A DNA stretch of 64,000 nucleotides from Diadophis punctatus similis (Eukaryota > Chordata > Lepidosauria > Squamata > Dipsadidae), in contig JALIGW010000021.1 of NCBI GenBank assembly GCA_023053685.1, positions 13,153,361-13,217,360 of the forward strand, written 5' to 3'. Below the pieces are notes generated by a model that made no database searches, had not been told where the DNA came from, and was given only the letters and a program-made list of their open reading frames with translations. This document shows positions 10,691 to 22,084 of this stretch, one piece after another. Each line of letters opens with the position of its first letter. The stretch's first letter is position 1. The position numbers were made by a program, and so were the translations under genes.

Positions 10691-11099
10691 ATAGGGAAGA
10701 CAGAATAAAAGGGTGAATTTAACGTTGACTTTAAGGTGTCTCCACCAGGTTTTTTTTTTGGATTTTCTCCATGTTCTTAGCTGGAATATCCAAGATTGAC
10801 CGATGAACACATGTGAAAAAATGGGAAATGACAGAGTTGAGTTGACAAAAACAATAAAGGTTGAAGTTGGTCTGGAATTTCCACCTACGCCAGGATTTCC
10901 CCGGTTGTCGTAACCCTTTGTGGCTGATTTGACAATTTGCTTTTGAAAAGAGAGACATTTTCCCAGAGTTATGTAGTTCCACTTGTGTTGTGGGGCGGCG
11001 GGGGGGGGGGATTTTCAACACAAGGAAATGGACAACATTTCTCCCGACTCTTCCAAATTCTCAGAAATGCTTGAATCTCCAAAGATGGAATTTAGCAGT
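10691..11099. other. Unannotated intronic sequence
   Basis: No recognisable gene or repeat; T and G runs at 10749 and 11000. Confidence 0.45.
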
Positions 11100-11195
11100 C
11101 CTTAGTCCTCGACTTATGACAAGTCAGTTGTGATGCCTTTTACAACCTTTTGCCCCTGTCTTTAAGCGAATCGCTGCAGTCGTTTAGTGAATGTG
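11100..11195 (-). mobile_element. Tigger-like MITE fragment
   Basis: Begins cttagtcctcgacttatgac, followed by degenerate interior phrases. Confidence 0.55.
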
Positions 11196-11467
11196 GCAAC
11201 CCACATTGGAACGATCCCAGGAAAGGAGGAGACTGGTGATAGCTTGCTGGTGAGCAGTGGAGTCACAAAATTACACAAGGAATATATTGTGTAAAAATAT
11301 ATATATATAGAGAGAGAAATTCTCCACTACAACCATCAAAAAGGGAAGGGAAGTTGTGTAAAAGCTCACAGATGTGAGCTATGACATAAATGTAATGTTT
11401 TTTCTTAGAGAGCTTAAAGACTGAATGTACAGAGGAACTGCAGTGGAAGAAAGTTGGTGTGAATTAC

Positions 11468-11832
11468 CATTTCCTTCCTTCCTTCCTTCCTTCCTTCCTT
11501 CCTTCCTTCCTTCCTTCCTTCCTTCCTTCCTTCCTTCCTTCCTCCCTCCCTCCCTCCCTCCTTCCTTTCTTCCTCTCCTCTCCTCTCCCTCTCTCTCCTC
11601 CCTCCCTCCCTCCATTCTTCCTTCCTTTCTTCCTCTCCTCTCCCTCTCTCTCCTCCCTCCCTCCTTCCCTCCCTCCCTCCTTCCTTTCTTCCTCTCCTCT
11701 CCATCTCTCTCCTCCCTCCCTCCCTCCCTCCCTTCTTCCTTCCTTTCTTCCTCTCCTCTCCCTCTCTCTCCTCCCTCCCTCCCTCCATTCTTCCTTCCTT
11801 TCTCCCTCCCTCCCTCCCTCCCTCCTTCCTGT
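11468..11832. repeat. (CCTT)n/(CTCC)n pyrimidine array
   Basis: Perfect cttc units grade into about 50-bp higher-order blocks of ctccctcc, cttcctttcttcc and tcctctcctctcc repeated five times. Open frames across it (Pro-Ser-Phe-Leu or Glu-Gly-Arg-Lys) are artefacts. Confidence 0.95.
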
Positions 11833-11885
11833 CCCTCTCTAGCAATTAGACATCATAAAGCATTGCTAGTTCTTTTCAGAAGCAC

Positions 11886-11970
11886 AATGGAGGAGGAGGA
11901 AGAGGAGGAGGAAGAGGAAAAGGAAGGGGAGGGGAGGAGGGGGAGGTGAAGGGGAAGGAGGAGGAGGAAG
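11886..11970. repeat. Purine-rich (GAG/GGA) tract
   Basis: Imperfect ggaggaagag runs. Confidence 0.85.
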
Positions 11971-12271
11971 AATATGGGGTTCCACATCCCAGTGGAGAGA
12001 ATGTTCTTGAAGAGGCCCAGCTGGTGACTCTAGTGTGACGGGTCCTAAGATCCAAAGTCCACTCAGAAATGGCGCTTCTTCCCTCCCCTCCCCCTTTGGT
12101 TTAATTCGTTCCCTCTTTGTCATTTTCCTCCTGGCAAGAAGAGAGAGTTTGATGTTGTCAGGCCTTGTTCTTTTGTAGTTATGTATTTATGTATAATTAA
12201 CCACCCAGAGCTGTGGGCTATTTGGCAGAAATGGGATGATGCATCCAGAAATTGTTAGTGGGGCTGAAATG

Positions 12272-12489
12272 TCATCCTTCCTTCCTTCCTTCCTTCCTTC
12301 CTTCCTTCCTTCCTTCCTTCCTTCCTTCCTTCCTTCCTTCCTTCCTTCCTTCCTTCCTTCCTCCCTCCCTCCCTCCCTCCCTCCCTCCTTTCCTTTCCTT
12401 TCCTTTCCTTTCCTTGCCTTGCCTTGCCTTGCCTTGCCTTGCCTTGCCTTGCCTTGCCTTTCCTTGCCTCCCTCTCCCCTTCCTTCCCT
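12272..12489. repeat. (CCTT)n / (CTTTC)n / (CTTGC)n compound microsatellite
   Basis: Tetranucleotide cttc units change to ctcc, then to the pentanucleotides ctttc and cttgc. It abuts the tail of the SINE at 12493. Confidence 0.95.
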
Positions 12490-12492
12490 CCC

Positions 12493-12743
12493 TTTTATTT
12501 ATTTATTAGTGACATTTATATACCGCCTCACAGTGCAAGCACTCTCTAAGCAGTTTACACCATTAAGCAATGTATATTTATATTGCCCCCAACAATCTGG
12601 GTCCTCATTTTACCTACCTCGGAAGGATGGAAGGCTGAGTCAACCTTGAGCCGGTGAGATTTGAACCGCTGACCTGCGGATCAGTGTCAGCTAAAGTGGC
12701 CTGCAGTACTGCACTCTAACCGCTGCGCCACCTCGGCTCTTTC
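12493..12743 (-). mobile_element. tRNA-derived SINE, near full length
   Basis: The minus strand starts agccgaggtggcgcagcggttag, with an A-box, then a B-box ggttcaaatc about 45 bp on. A tRNA-unrelated body follows (caaggttgactcagccttcc) and an (AAAT)n tail. Same family at 32582-32804 and 63738-63840. Confidence 0.85.
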
Positions 12744-12855
12744 TCCTCCCTCCCTCCCTGTCTCCTCCCTCCCCCTTCCTCCTTTCCTCCCTCCCTTCCT
12801 CTCTCCTCCTTCCCTCTCTCCTCCCTCCCTCCCTCTCTCCTTCCTCCCTTCCTTC
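12744..12855. repeat. Pyrimidine-rich (CTCC)n tract
   Basis: Continues the simple repeat beyond the SINE, so the SINE may have landed inside an older pyrimidine array. Confidence 0.85.
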
Positions 12856-13475
12856 GATCAAAGCTTGTTCTGCATAATTTCTGCCACACATTCTTGGGAA
12901 GCTGAGGGTGGGTGGGTGAGGGGGGGGCTCCCTTCAAGAACGAAGAATGGTTTAGCAGGATATGCCACTGTAATTAGGTCAAGGTTTGTTTGATGGAGGA
13001 GAAAGAATCCGAAGAGACAATTCTCTGAACTGAGATAGCTTTCAGTGCTCTGCTGTGTGGACTTACTTAGCACTTAAGATCCAGAAGTAAAAAGTTGTTT
13101 GTGTAGATGTGTGGCTACACACATTATACCTGTCTTCATCTCTTTGCAGCAAACAATTTTTTTTTGCTAGGATGAGTAAAGATGCAGCTGCTTTAAAGAG
13201 CTGCAGGGAGGAGCTGTGTGTGTGTGTGCATGCACCACAAATGCTGTGAAATTCCTTCTTCTTTCCAAAAGAGAAGTTCTGTCCAGAACTACGGTAGCTG
13301 GAAGTATCCTCAGATGACCTCTGATAGCAAAACAACAGGAAAGCAATAAAGGTGTTTAAAATAACCCAAATCTCACACATCTCCCCATCCCATGAGGTGC
13401 TGGTGTTCTCATCTGATGTCTTCTAAGAACATCAAAACTCTTGGGAGGTTTTGCAATGTGGTATTTTGAACACTT
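12856..13475. other. Unannotated intronic sequence
   Basis: No gene seen. The phrase gatgcagctgctttaaagag at 13181-13200 recurs elsewhere in the window. Confidence 0.45.
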
Positions 13476-13990
13476 TTGTTATCATCCAATCTGAGTCGGT
13501 CACTGGGACCAGAGGTTTAGTCTTCTGCGCTTTCGGTCTCTTCCTGGAGCCCACCCTCAGGCAACTCTTCCCTGGCAGAGTGTGTGCTTCGGGCTACTCT
13601 GTGAGTTGTATTTATGTGGTGCCTTCCTATTGGTTGATTGGTGCGTTGCTGGCTAGTGATTGGCTGTTGTTTCCTTGTGTTGCCAATCCCTCGGCTCCTA
13701 ACTACCTGATAAACTAGTGGTAAATCAGCCCTCCTGTTGACTGACAAGGGCCCCATTTCCCATGCTTCAATTATTTCACTGGCTGTTTTTGTACCTGCTC
13801 GGCCGACAATCTTAGTAGCTGAGAAATTGAATGCATGTCCTTGTTCATTGCAATGCGAGGCTACTAATGAGTTCTGGTCTCCTCATCTGACGGTTCAGTT
13901 GTATTCTTGTAACCTGGAGTTTAGTTCCTCCATGTCTGTCCTACATAATCGCAGCGGCAACCCATGCAGATGTTCTTATGATCCATGAAA
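13476..13990 (-). mobile_element. Penelope-like element, GIY-YIG endonuclease remnant
   Basis: Minus-strand translation in shifting frames gives CRCDYVGQT (the YIG half of a GIY-YIG nuclease), then ASEIIEAW, then NRRADLPLVYQVVRSR. That is the order seen at the C-terminus of Penelope-like retroelement proteins. Stops and frameshifts break it. The reverse transcriptase part is absent. It is the best protein-level evidence for a Penelope lineage in the window and supports reading the hammerhead-like repeats as Penelope-related. Confidence 0.75.
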
Positions 13991-14068
13991 GGTCTTTGTC
14001 CTCTTTATCCTCCATCTTTGTCCTCTTCGGTCCCTGCTGTTTGACTCTTGTTTTATACTCTCTATATC

Positions 14069-14604
14069 AGTGGTGGCGAACCTTTTTCGGCTCGCGTGCC
14101 AAAAAGGGGGGGGCTGCGCTCGCGCGCGCTCGCGTGCCCACACCCATTCCTTCCCCCCCACGCATGCGCACAACACCCCCCCATGCTGCCCCCTGCGCAT
14201 GCGCACACACCCCCACCCCCGCACAAAGGCTTACCGGAGCCTGGAACTATGAAACCGGCAAACCGGAAGTGCGAAAAAACGCACTTCCGGTTTGCCGGTA
14301 TGCTGTTTTTTGCACTCCGGAGGGTTCAGGGAAGCTCCCTGAAGCTCCGGAATGCAAAAAACTACAAAACGGACAAACCGGAAGTGTGGAAAAGTGCACT
14401 TCCGGTTTGTCCGTTTTGTAGTTTTTTGCATTCCGGAGCTTCAGGGAGCTTCCCTGAACCCTCCGGAGTGCAAAAAACAGCACACCGGCAAACCGGAAGT
14501 GTGTTTTTTCGCACTTCCGGTTTGCCGGTGGGAACCCTCGCGTGCCGGCTTCTATGGCTCCGCGTGCCACCTCTGGCACGCGTGCCATAGGTTCGCCACC
14601 ACGG
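14069..14604 (-). mobile_element. GC-rich palindromic hAT-type MITE, 536 bp
   Basis: The ends are cagtggtggcgaacc and ggttcgccaccacgg. An exact 8-bp duplication ctctatat flanks it (14061-14068 and 14605-14612). The interior matches 7696-8228 in reverse orientation, with the same nested ccggaagtgc/gcacttccgg palindromes and a perfect tgcgcatgcgca at 14194-14205. Confidence 0.94.
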
Positions 14605-14612
14605 CTCTATAT

Positions 14613-15500
14613 GGTCCAAATAATTTTGCTGTCCTAGGAAGTTGTAAGGTGATAAGAGCTCCGTGTTTTGTTCCTAAACCTGTTGTGTCCAGCTCAGACT
14701 CTGAAGCAGGGAAGGAAGAAGGACAGTTTGACTTAGTTGACCTGAATTAATGTAATTAATTAATTACAGGCCATTGCTTTCACCTGTGAGCAACTTCTTT
14801 TGGGATGGATGACACTGTGTGGAAGCAAGTGGAACTAGTAATTGCAGATATGCAAGCTTGCAGATAAATAAAAAGCCAGAGACTTAGTTGGCACTCAGAT
14901 CAGGAAAATTCACACACAGGCTAATCCAAAGTTACTCAGCCGGCTTTCAGGCCTAAGGCAGGACTTGAACTCATAGTCTCTTGGAAACTTCTGCAGAGAG
15001 CAGCACCCTCAAACCACTTCCTTCCATTATATTTCCAGAGAATCCTTCTGCATGGAAGCTTTTTCAGTCCGTTTTGCAATTCAGCTTTGTAATCTTCTTC
15101 CCAAGCCTTTCCCCCCTAAAATAATGAGCTTCTAGATCTTTTTTGGGACCTGCTGAAGAAGTAGGAAGACTGTCTCTTCGTTCTGAGTCCCCCGTTTTTC
15201 CTTTCTGCTACCTGTTCAACCTGTCATGGAATTTTCTTCTCCTTTTTTTTTTTCAAAATCGGAAAAGCACAGCCCTTCAGCACTGCGTCCACAAATTCAC
15301 TGATGGCTTTTGACATTCTCCTGTTTATCCTGGTTTCTGCAAATGTCAGGACAGATTGGTTGCCATCTGGATATGACAGACAGATGCCAGAGGAATGTGA
15401 ACAGATTTGGAACCTGGCCAGGGCTCTGAAATAGGGTCAGAGACAGTGGTCAGTGAACTTCATTGAGCTTGGAAGGCTGAAATGTTTACCAATTGATTTG
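14613..15500. other. Unannotated intronic sequence
   Basis: About 14928-15000 holds a short SINE-like piece (aaagttactcagccggctttc) of the family at 23024. Otherwise nothing recognised. Confidence 0.4.
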
Positions 15501-15504
15501 GTAG

Positions 15505-15893
15505 TGAGTAGAGTAAGGTAGCGTAGAATAGGGGAGAATAGAGTAGAGTAGAGCAGAGTAGAGTAGAATAGGGGAGAATAGAATAGAGCAGAGCAGAGTA
15601 GAATAGGGGAGAATAGTAGCGTATAGTAGAATAGGATAGAGTAGAGTAGAGTAGAGTAGAGTAGAATAGGGGAGAATAGGGGAGAATAGAATAGAGTAGA
15701 GTAGGGGAGAATAGAAGAGAGTAGAGTAGGGGAGAATAGAACAGAGTAGTGTAGAGTAGAGTAGAATGGGGAGAATAGAATACAGTAGAGTAGAATAGGG
15801 AAGAGTAGAGTAGAGTAGAGTAGAGTAGAGTAGAGTAGAGTAGAGTAGAGTAGAGTAGAATAGGGGAGAGTAGAGTAGAGTAGAGTAGTAGTA
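15505..15893. repeat. (TAGAG)n/(GAATA)n pentanucleotide array
   Basis: About 390 bp of tagag units interspersed with aataggggagaa blocks, lying about 30 bp from the 3' end of a minus-strand CR1. Confidence 0.95.
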
Positions 15894-15920
15894 AACTAGA
15901 CATGAGACACGGAAGATTCA

Positions 15921-16255
15921 GAATAACAGAATAACAATCGTAAGGGGCTTTGGAGATCTTCTAGTCAAACCCCCTGCTCAAGCAGGAGACCCTCTGCCAT
16001 GTCAGATAAATGGTTGACCAATCTCTTCTTAGAAACCTCGAGTGATGGAGCACCCACAACTTCTGAAGACAAACCCTTCCACTGGTTAATTGTTCCCACT
16101 GTCAGGAAGCTTCTCCTTCATTCCAGGTTGCTTCCCTCCTTGCTTCGTTTCCATCCATTCCTTCCTGTCCTGCCTTCAGGTGCTTTGGAGAATAGATTGA
16201 CCCCCCTATTCTTTGTGGCAACCCCCTCAAATACTGGAACACTGCTATCATGTCC
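15921..16255 (-). mobile_element. CR1 LINE 3' fragment
   Basis: Reverse-oriented CR1 3' end: gggctttggagatcttctag, caagcaggagacc, then the [13 protein letters not shown] coding end. Truncated near 16255. Confidence 0.88.
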
Positions 16256-16362
16256 TGTTATGAAATTATCATTTGAAATGACATTATCGTTCACTTCATG
16301 GAAACTTAGGACAGAGCAAAGGGATTGGAAGGAGAGGCAGAGCGAGGAAGGCTCGAGAGACT

Positions 16363-16367
<5 letters not shown>

Positions 16368-16459
<92 letters not shown>
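16368..16459. repeat. (GA)n microsatellite
   Basis: About 45 perfect GA dinucleotides. Confidence 0.98.
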
Positions 16460-16461
<2 letters not shown>

Positions 16462-16782
16462 CAAGTCCTTGCTTCAGAAAACATGGAGGAGGAAGGAAGA
16501 TCTGGGGAAGGTTCAGGAGCCTGCAGATAAAGGAGAATCCAGGGGTAGCTTGTGCCTGGTTTGCTTGAGGCCAAAGACAGGAAGCTCCATGTGGTTTCCT
16601 GAAGGATGAACAACACAAGCAATTGGCCTTGAGAAAGACCAAAAAAGGATATGAAAGAGAAGTGGAGCAGAAGTCAGAGGTTGAAGACAAGCTTGGCGGT
16701 TTGAGTTTGGTATCTGGAGAACCTACAGTTGCCTCCAGACTTGCTGAAGAAGATTTCTCCTCTCTGAAGAGGAGAAGAATAA

Positions 16783-17241
16783 CAGATGGATTAGGCATTA
16801 CTTTCCCTACTGGTTCGCAAATGTGAGCGAGCACGGTCTTCCGCACATGCGCTTTGCTCGTGCGCGCGGGTTGCACGCATGCGCGCAGCTTCAAAAATAA
16901 GACCCTGTCTTATATTTTTTTGATCCCCGAAATAAGCGCTTGGCCTTATTTTTGGGGAGGCCTTATTATTTTGGGGCGCGTGGAGCAAGACGGGGATCCT
17001 CTTGCCATCTTACCTGATTTCCAGCTCTGTCTCCCTAACCCTAACCAGAGGAAATGGTGGGGACCACCTGCACATGCGGTTAAATATTTTCGGGGAGGGC
17101 TTATTTTTGGGGGGAGGGCTTATTTTCAGGGGATGTCTTATTTTCGGGGAAACACAGTACATAGGCCGACATCCGGGGCACCCGCAGGTTGCTACTACCG
17201 GTTCTCCCGAACCAGTCCGAACCGGCTGAATGCCACCTCTG
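16783..17241. mobile_element. hAT-type MITE (ggtgggatt family) with nested insertion
   Basis: The left part (16783-16892) has cctactggttcgcaaatg and CpG-rich sequence; the right part ends accggctgaatgccacctctg. The 8-bp flanks do not match, so one end may be mis-set. A second repeat (16893-17158) interrupts it. Confidence 0.65.
16893..17158. mobile_element. MITE with aaaataagacat-type ends
   Basis: The right end reads rightwards as tgtcttattttcggggaaaca, and the left shows aaaataagaccctgtctta and ccccgaaataagcgc as degenerate inverted counterparts. A non-coding DNA-transposon derivative; superfamily not assigned. Confidence 0.55.
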
Positions 17242-17345
17242 CATTAAATGCACTGTAACTTCTCCTAGATCTTTGTTCTCTCTTGTTTGCAGGCAAAGTT
17301 AGTTTTCTAGGTAAAAGTCCTGACTTTATGGGGAGAAACATCTGT

Positions 17346-17562
17346 GCACAGAAGTCCCAAAGGTGCTTTTTTCACCCCCAAAAAAGCAACTGGACTTCCT
17401 TCAAGTTTTTTTTTCTTCGAAAACTTTTTGCTTCTCGTCCAAGAAGCTTCTTCAGTTCAGAAACTTCTCGGATGAGAAGCGAAACGTTTTCAAAGAATGA
17501 AGAAAAACCAAGGATGTCCAGTTGCCAGTTGAAAAAAAAGCACCTTTGGGTGACCCAGAGAT
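17346..17562. repeat. Inverted hammerhead-like repeat pair
   Basis: Starts gtcccaaaggtgctttttt and ends with its inverse aaaaaagcacctttggg. Two facing hammerhead-like cores lie between: minus at 17421-17455 (GAAA mutated) and plus at about 17458-17495 (gatgagaagcgaaacg intact). Confidence 0.75.
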
Positions 17563-17780
17563 TGAGAATCTCCCCAGACATGTGTGCACAATGAGTCACA
17601 CCAATGTTTTTCTACTGCAGTTGTGTCCAGAATGGTATATATTCTCTCCATCGCCATTCAGCTCTTTGAGAAGAAGCATACAGATGCTATATTGTAGATC
17701 TGGGGTTTCACACAACTATCCTTCCCTTCCCTTCTTGCTGGTAGTGGTAGAAAATTCCTTAAATTTTATACAATATACAT

Positions 17781-17783
17781 TGT

Positions 17784-17835
<52 letters not shown>
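17781..17835. repeat. (GT)n microsatellite
   Basis: About 27 GT units. Confidence 0.97.
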
Positions 17836-17838
<3 letters not shown>

Positions 17839-17905
17839 CCTTGTTTTTGCTTCCAATGACCATCAGCAAGGCACCATTGTCATTCTTTTCTGGAACTGTT
17901 CAGAT

Positions 17906-18193
17906 ATGGGTAAAAGTAAAGGAAAAGTAGTCCTTGCGGATTTTACTCCCCTAGTTGTTGCCCAAAAACAATAGTTTCGTGGTCATGTGGCCAAGCATGA
18001 CATCACAGAGTGCTGTTATCTTCTCACCAAAGTGGTACCTATTTATCTACTCGCATTGACATGCTTTCAAATAGCTAAGTTGGCAGGAGCTGAGACGACG
18101 GGAACTCAGCCCATCCTGTGGCGCTTGGGTCTCGAACCTGAGCTGCCAGCCTTCAAGCCGACAAGCCCAGTGTCTTAACCGCTGAGCCACCAC
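17906..18193 (-). mobile_element. tRNA-derived SINE, second family
   Basis: On the minus strand it begins gtggctcagcggttaagac (A-box) with B-box ggttcgagacc about 45 bp on. A body containing gcttggccacatgaccacga follows. The 3' half of the same family is at 63610-63737. Confidence 0.75.
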
Positions 18194-18515
18194 CCCATCC
18201 CGTCCTGTCAGGTGTAGTAGTCAGGGGTTATTCTATGGGGTTCCCAGAGGAAAGTTTGAACCCCCATAGACTACCAAGATCCATGCAACCCTAATAGAGC
18301 AGTTTTGCTATGAAACTTGGAGATTTCCAAGAAGCTTCCTCTATGGCATGGTTTAGTTAGTCTTCTCGTACATTGCAGAAGTTTGCGTAAATTCTGATCC
18401 TTCCCAGCCATACAATACTCTGAGTTTAAGATTCGTCTACCCTCAATCTGTTGCCTTGATTACTCCAACTTTCTTGAACACTGACCATACAATACTATGA
18501 GCTTAAGATTTGTCT
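18194..18515. other. Short local duplication, otherwise unannotated
   Basis: The phrase ccatacaatactctgagttt (18409 on) recurs as ccatacaatactatgagctt (18484 on), an imperfect local repeat of about 36 bp beside the BovB insertion. Confidence 0.5.
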
Positions 18516-19270
18516 ACCCCCCCATCTCCATTTCTTCCCCATCTATTTGCCAGGAATTGAGAGGGCCGGATGCCATGATCTTAGTTTTCTTAATGTTGCG
18601 TTTCAAGCCAACTTTTGCACTCTCCTTCTTCACCCGCATCAAGAGGCTCTTTAGTTTAGTGACAGATTTTATTTTCCTGGGCTCCAAGATCACCGCAGAT
18701 GGGGACTGCAGCCAAGAAATTAAAAGACGCTTGCTCCTGGGGAAGAAAGCTATGGCAAATCTAGACAACATACTAAAACGCAGAGACATCACCCTGCCAA
18801 CTAAAGTGCGTATAGTCAAGGCTGTGGTTTTCCCAGTTGCAATGTATGGCTGTGAAAGTTGGACCATAAGGAAGGCTGAGCGCCAAAGAATCGAGGCCTT
18901 TGAACTATGGTGCTGGAAAAGACTCCTGCGAGTCCCTTGGACTGCAAGGCGATCAAACCGGTCAGTCCTCGAGGAGATCAACCCTGACTGCTCTTTAGAA
19001 AGCCAGATCCTGAAGATGAAACTCAAAGACTTTGGCCACCTAATGAGAAGGAAGGACTCACTGGAGAAGAGCCTAATGCTGGGAAAGATTGAGGGCAAAA
19101 GAAGAAGGGGACGACAGAGAATGAGGTGGCTGGATGGAGTCATTGAAGCAGTAGGTGTGAGCTTAAATGGACTCCAGAGGATGGTAGAGGACAGGAAGGC
19201 CTGGAGGAACGTTGTCCATGGGGTCGTGATGGGTCGGACACGACTTCGCAACTAACAACAACAACAACAC
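18516..19270 (+). mobile_element. BovB (RTE-clade) LINE 3' end with 5' inversion
   Basis: The plus strand from about 18657 encodes the BovB reverse transcriptase end: VTDFIFLGSKITADGD, ITLPTKVRIVKAVVFPVAMYG, shortened here, CWKRLLRVPWTARRSN, GKRRRGRQRMRWLDG. It ends ggacacgacttcgcaacta and (CAA)n. The preceding 18516-18656 encodes the adjoining segment (NIKKTKIMASGPLNSWQIDG) on the opposite strand. In an intact BovB these two pieces are contiguous, so the 5' part was inverted at insertion. The 200-codon plus frame is still open. Non-autonomous copy. Confidence 0.93.
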
Positions 19271-19838
19271 CCTCAATCTGTATACCCTCAATTCATTTTT
19301 TCGAATCTGTTACTTATTTTCAGCATTCCGCTATTATAATTGTGCCCTTCTTTCGGCATTCTGATGACAGTCGCAGGAATTGCTTTCTCTCCGCTCCTGG
19401 GCCACCAACATCATCATCATTTGTTATCTAGAATGCGTGAAGAGACAGGCCACATTTTCTATGGAAATATAATTATAGCTTTGTGCCTTTAGGCTTAGTT
19501 TTTAACAGGGGAGAGGAACCGGAAGGCAGGGAAAAACCAGGTAGGAGACAGGATAACTTACGATAATGCACCTAAAAATAAAATAAAAAATCCAGAGTCT
19601 GGGTTTCGCTTTTTTGCAACGAACTAATTCCATTTTAAAAAGGCTTAAGCTATTATTTTTTAACCTTTTAATAAAATGATTTGAAAATGTGGTGCCAGAC
19701 TGTTTCTGGGACTTGGCTATCATAAACTAACACAATTTTCTTTTCCTACGTAATTTAAGAAGAAGAAGGAGGCATATTTTAAGAGCCTGGAAAAGAGAAG
19801 AGGATGGGGTTTCAATCTGGTTTTGGACATCAAAATGC
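19271..19838. other. Unannotated intronic sequence
   Basis: No recognisable gene or repeat. Confidence 0.45.
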
Positions 19839-20164
19839 GTCTCTCTCTCTCCCCCCCTCCCTCTCTCTCTCCCTCTCTCCCTCTCTCTCCTTCTTCCCCC
19901 CCTCGCTCTCTCCCTCCCTCCCCCCCTCTTCCCCTCTTCCCCCTCTCCCTCTCCCCCCTCTCCTTCTCTCTCTCCCCCTCCCTCTCTCCCCCTCCCTCTC
20001 TCTCCCTCCCTCCCTCTCTCCCTCTCTCCCTCTCTTTCTCTCCTGCCCTCTCTTTCTCCCCCTCCCCCTGTCTCTCCCTCCCTCTCTCTCCCCCTCTCCC
20101 TCTCTTCTCTCTCCCCCTCCCCCTCTTCCTCCCTCCCTCCCTCCCTCCCTCCCCCTCTCTCTCC
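19839..20164. repeat. Pyrimidine-rich (CT)/(CCCT) array
   Basis: About 325 bp almost purely C and T with irregular ctctccctcc units. Confidence 0.95.
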
Positions 20165-20297
20165 AAATATAGAGCTTAAATCCAATACATATTTTCTTGG
20201 GATCTGATATTAGGTGCATAGAAGCGGCTACCATGTCAGGAAAAGATGCCGCTGCTTTAAGAGGAGACAGGTGCTACATGGGCAAGGACATACACAG

Positions 20298-20674
20298 GTA
20301 GACCTCAACTTACAACCGTTCATTTAGTGACCGGCCCTGAAGTCAGCTTTTCACACTTGTGACCGTTGCAGCATCCCCGTGGTCACGTGATCATAATTCA
20401 GAGACGCTTGGCAACTGACTCGTATTTATGACGGTTGCCGCATCACTGGGGTCACATGATCTCCCTTTGTGCCCTTCCGAGAAGCCAAGCCAAGAGAGAA
20501 GCCAGATTCACTCAACAACGGTGTTCCTAACTTAACAACTGCAGTGATTCAGTGATTCACTTCACAACAGTGGCAGGAAAGGTTGCAAAATGGAGCAAAA
20601 CCCACTGAGCCAATGTCTCGCTTAGCAACAGAAATCTAGGGCTCAATTGCGGCCGTAAGTTGAGGACTCACTGA
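20298..20674 (+). mobile_element. Tigger-like MITE
   Basis: Starts caggtagacctcaacttac and ends gccgtaagttgaggactcac. About 377 bp, near full length, with cacgtgatcataattcagac-like centre. Confidence 0.85.
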
Positions 20675-21227
20675 AAACGAAATAGATGCATTGATTGTGT
20701 CGGAGCTCAGCTTGTTTTGTGGTATCTCTAATTGGGGGACCAAATCTAAAAATCAGAATAATATTCTGTATCCGGCACCGGCAATCTTTCGCAGGTTCAT
20801 TAGGAGATCTTATTTTTAGCGGTTCATCACAGCTTAAATTGGTACTTAGCGTGGTGCAAATGTTTTCCACGCTGGAGATCTTTAAGTGGGGCATATCACA
20901 ATATTTAATAAATATGTGCATGTTATAAGAGTCATATAATTTGCTGCCTTCCATTTTTTTAGAAATGTACTTACCGGTTCTCAAAAAAACAGTGTTGATG
21001 AGAATGGCATTTGGAAGGGCATGAAATTGTACGCATGTATATTAAGAGGGTAGAATCGTGTTCTTTGGTGTAGAGCATATCTAACTTTTTAAGTTAACAG
21101 GAAACATTAAAAAATAAACACTTTTTTTTAGCAGATGCTATAAAGGGCTGAGATGTATGTTCCATGAAAAACAAATTGAGTAATGGATGGTTAATTGTTT
21201 TCCTTCGATACCCTGGTTACAAGAACC
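20675..21227. other. Unannotated intronic sequence
   Basis: No recognisable gene or repeat. Confidence 0.45.
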
Positions 21228-21575
21228 AGCTGGGCCTTGACTTACGACCGCAATTGAGCCGACAATTTATGTTGCTAAGTTAGACATTGCTGAAGTGGAG
21301 TTTTGTCCTGTTTGTTTTTTTTCCTTGCTTGGCAGAGTTGTTAAGTGAATCCCTGGAATTGTTAAGTTAGTAAGACGGCTGTTAAGTGAATCTGGCTTCC
21401 CCATTGACCTTGCTGGTCAGACGGTCGCAAAAGGGGAAATCACATGACCCCGGAACATTGCAACCATCTTAAAGATGAGTCTGTGGCCAAGCATTTGAAT
21501 TTTGATCACATGCTGAAATGGTTGTAAGTTAAAAAAAAACTTGATCATAAGTCCTTTTGTAACTTATTGTAACTT
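21228..21575 (-). mobile_element. Tigger-like MITE
   Basis: Starts agctgggccttgacttacgac and ends near ttgatcataagtccttttgt; second end degenerate. Confidence 0.75.
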
Positions 21576-21601
21576 CAAACTAAACAGACTTTTGCAAGTT
21601 G

Positions 21602-22036
<435 letters not shown>

Positions 22037-22084
22037 TGTCTATTTGATCGGCTAATTGTCTTCCTTCAACCCACTGTTTGGTTA

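Noticed and set aside
11414..11949. Long open frames across pyrimidine and purine repeats
   Set aside because: Low-complexity PSFL, EGRK and similar peptides exist in several frames on both strands; no codon structure beyond the repeat. The same applies to 19720-20234, 30631-31206, 21564-22097, 23827-24606 and 53434-54264.
12493..12743. A functional tRNA gene
   Set aside because: The A and B boxes are those of SINEs; a tRNA-unrelated body and simple-repeat tail follow and no cloverleaf closes. The same holds for 17906, 32582, 32821, 43192 and 50233.
18514..19251. 245-codon minus-strand frame at the BovB copy as a gene
   Set aside because: Only its end (18516-18656) matches BovB; the rest is the shadow of the plus-strand BovB frame.
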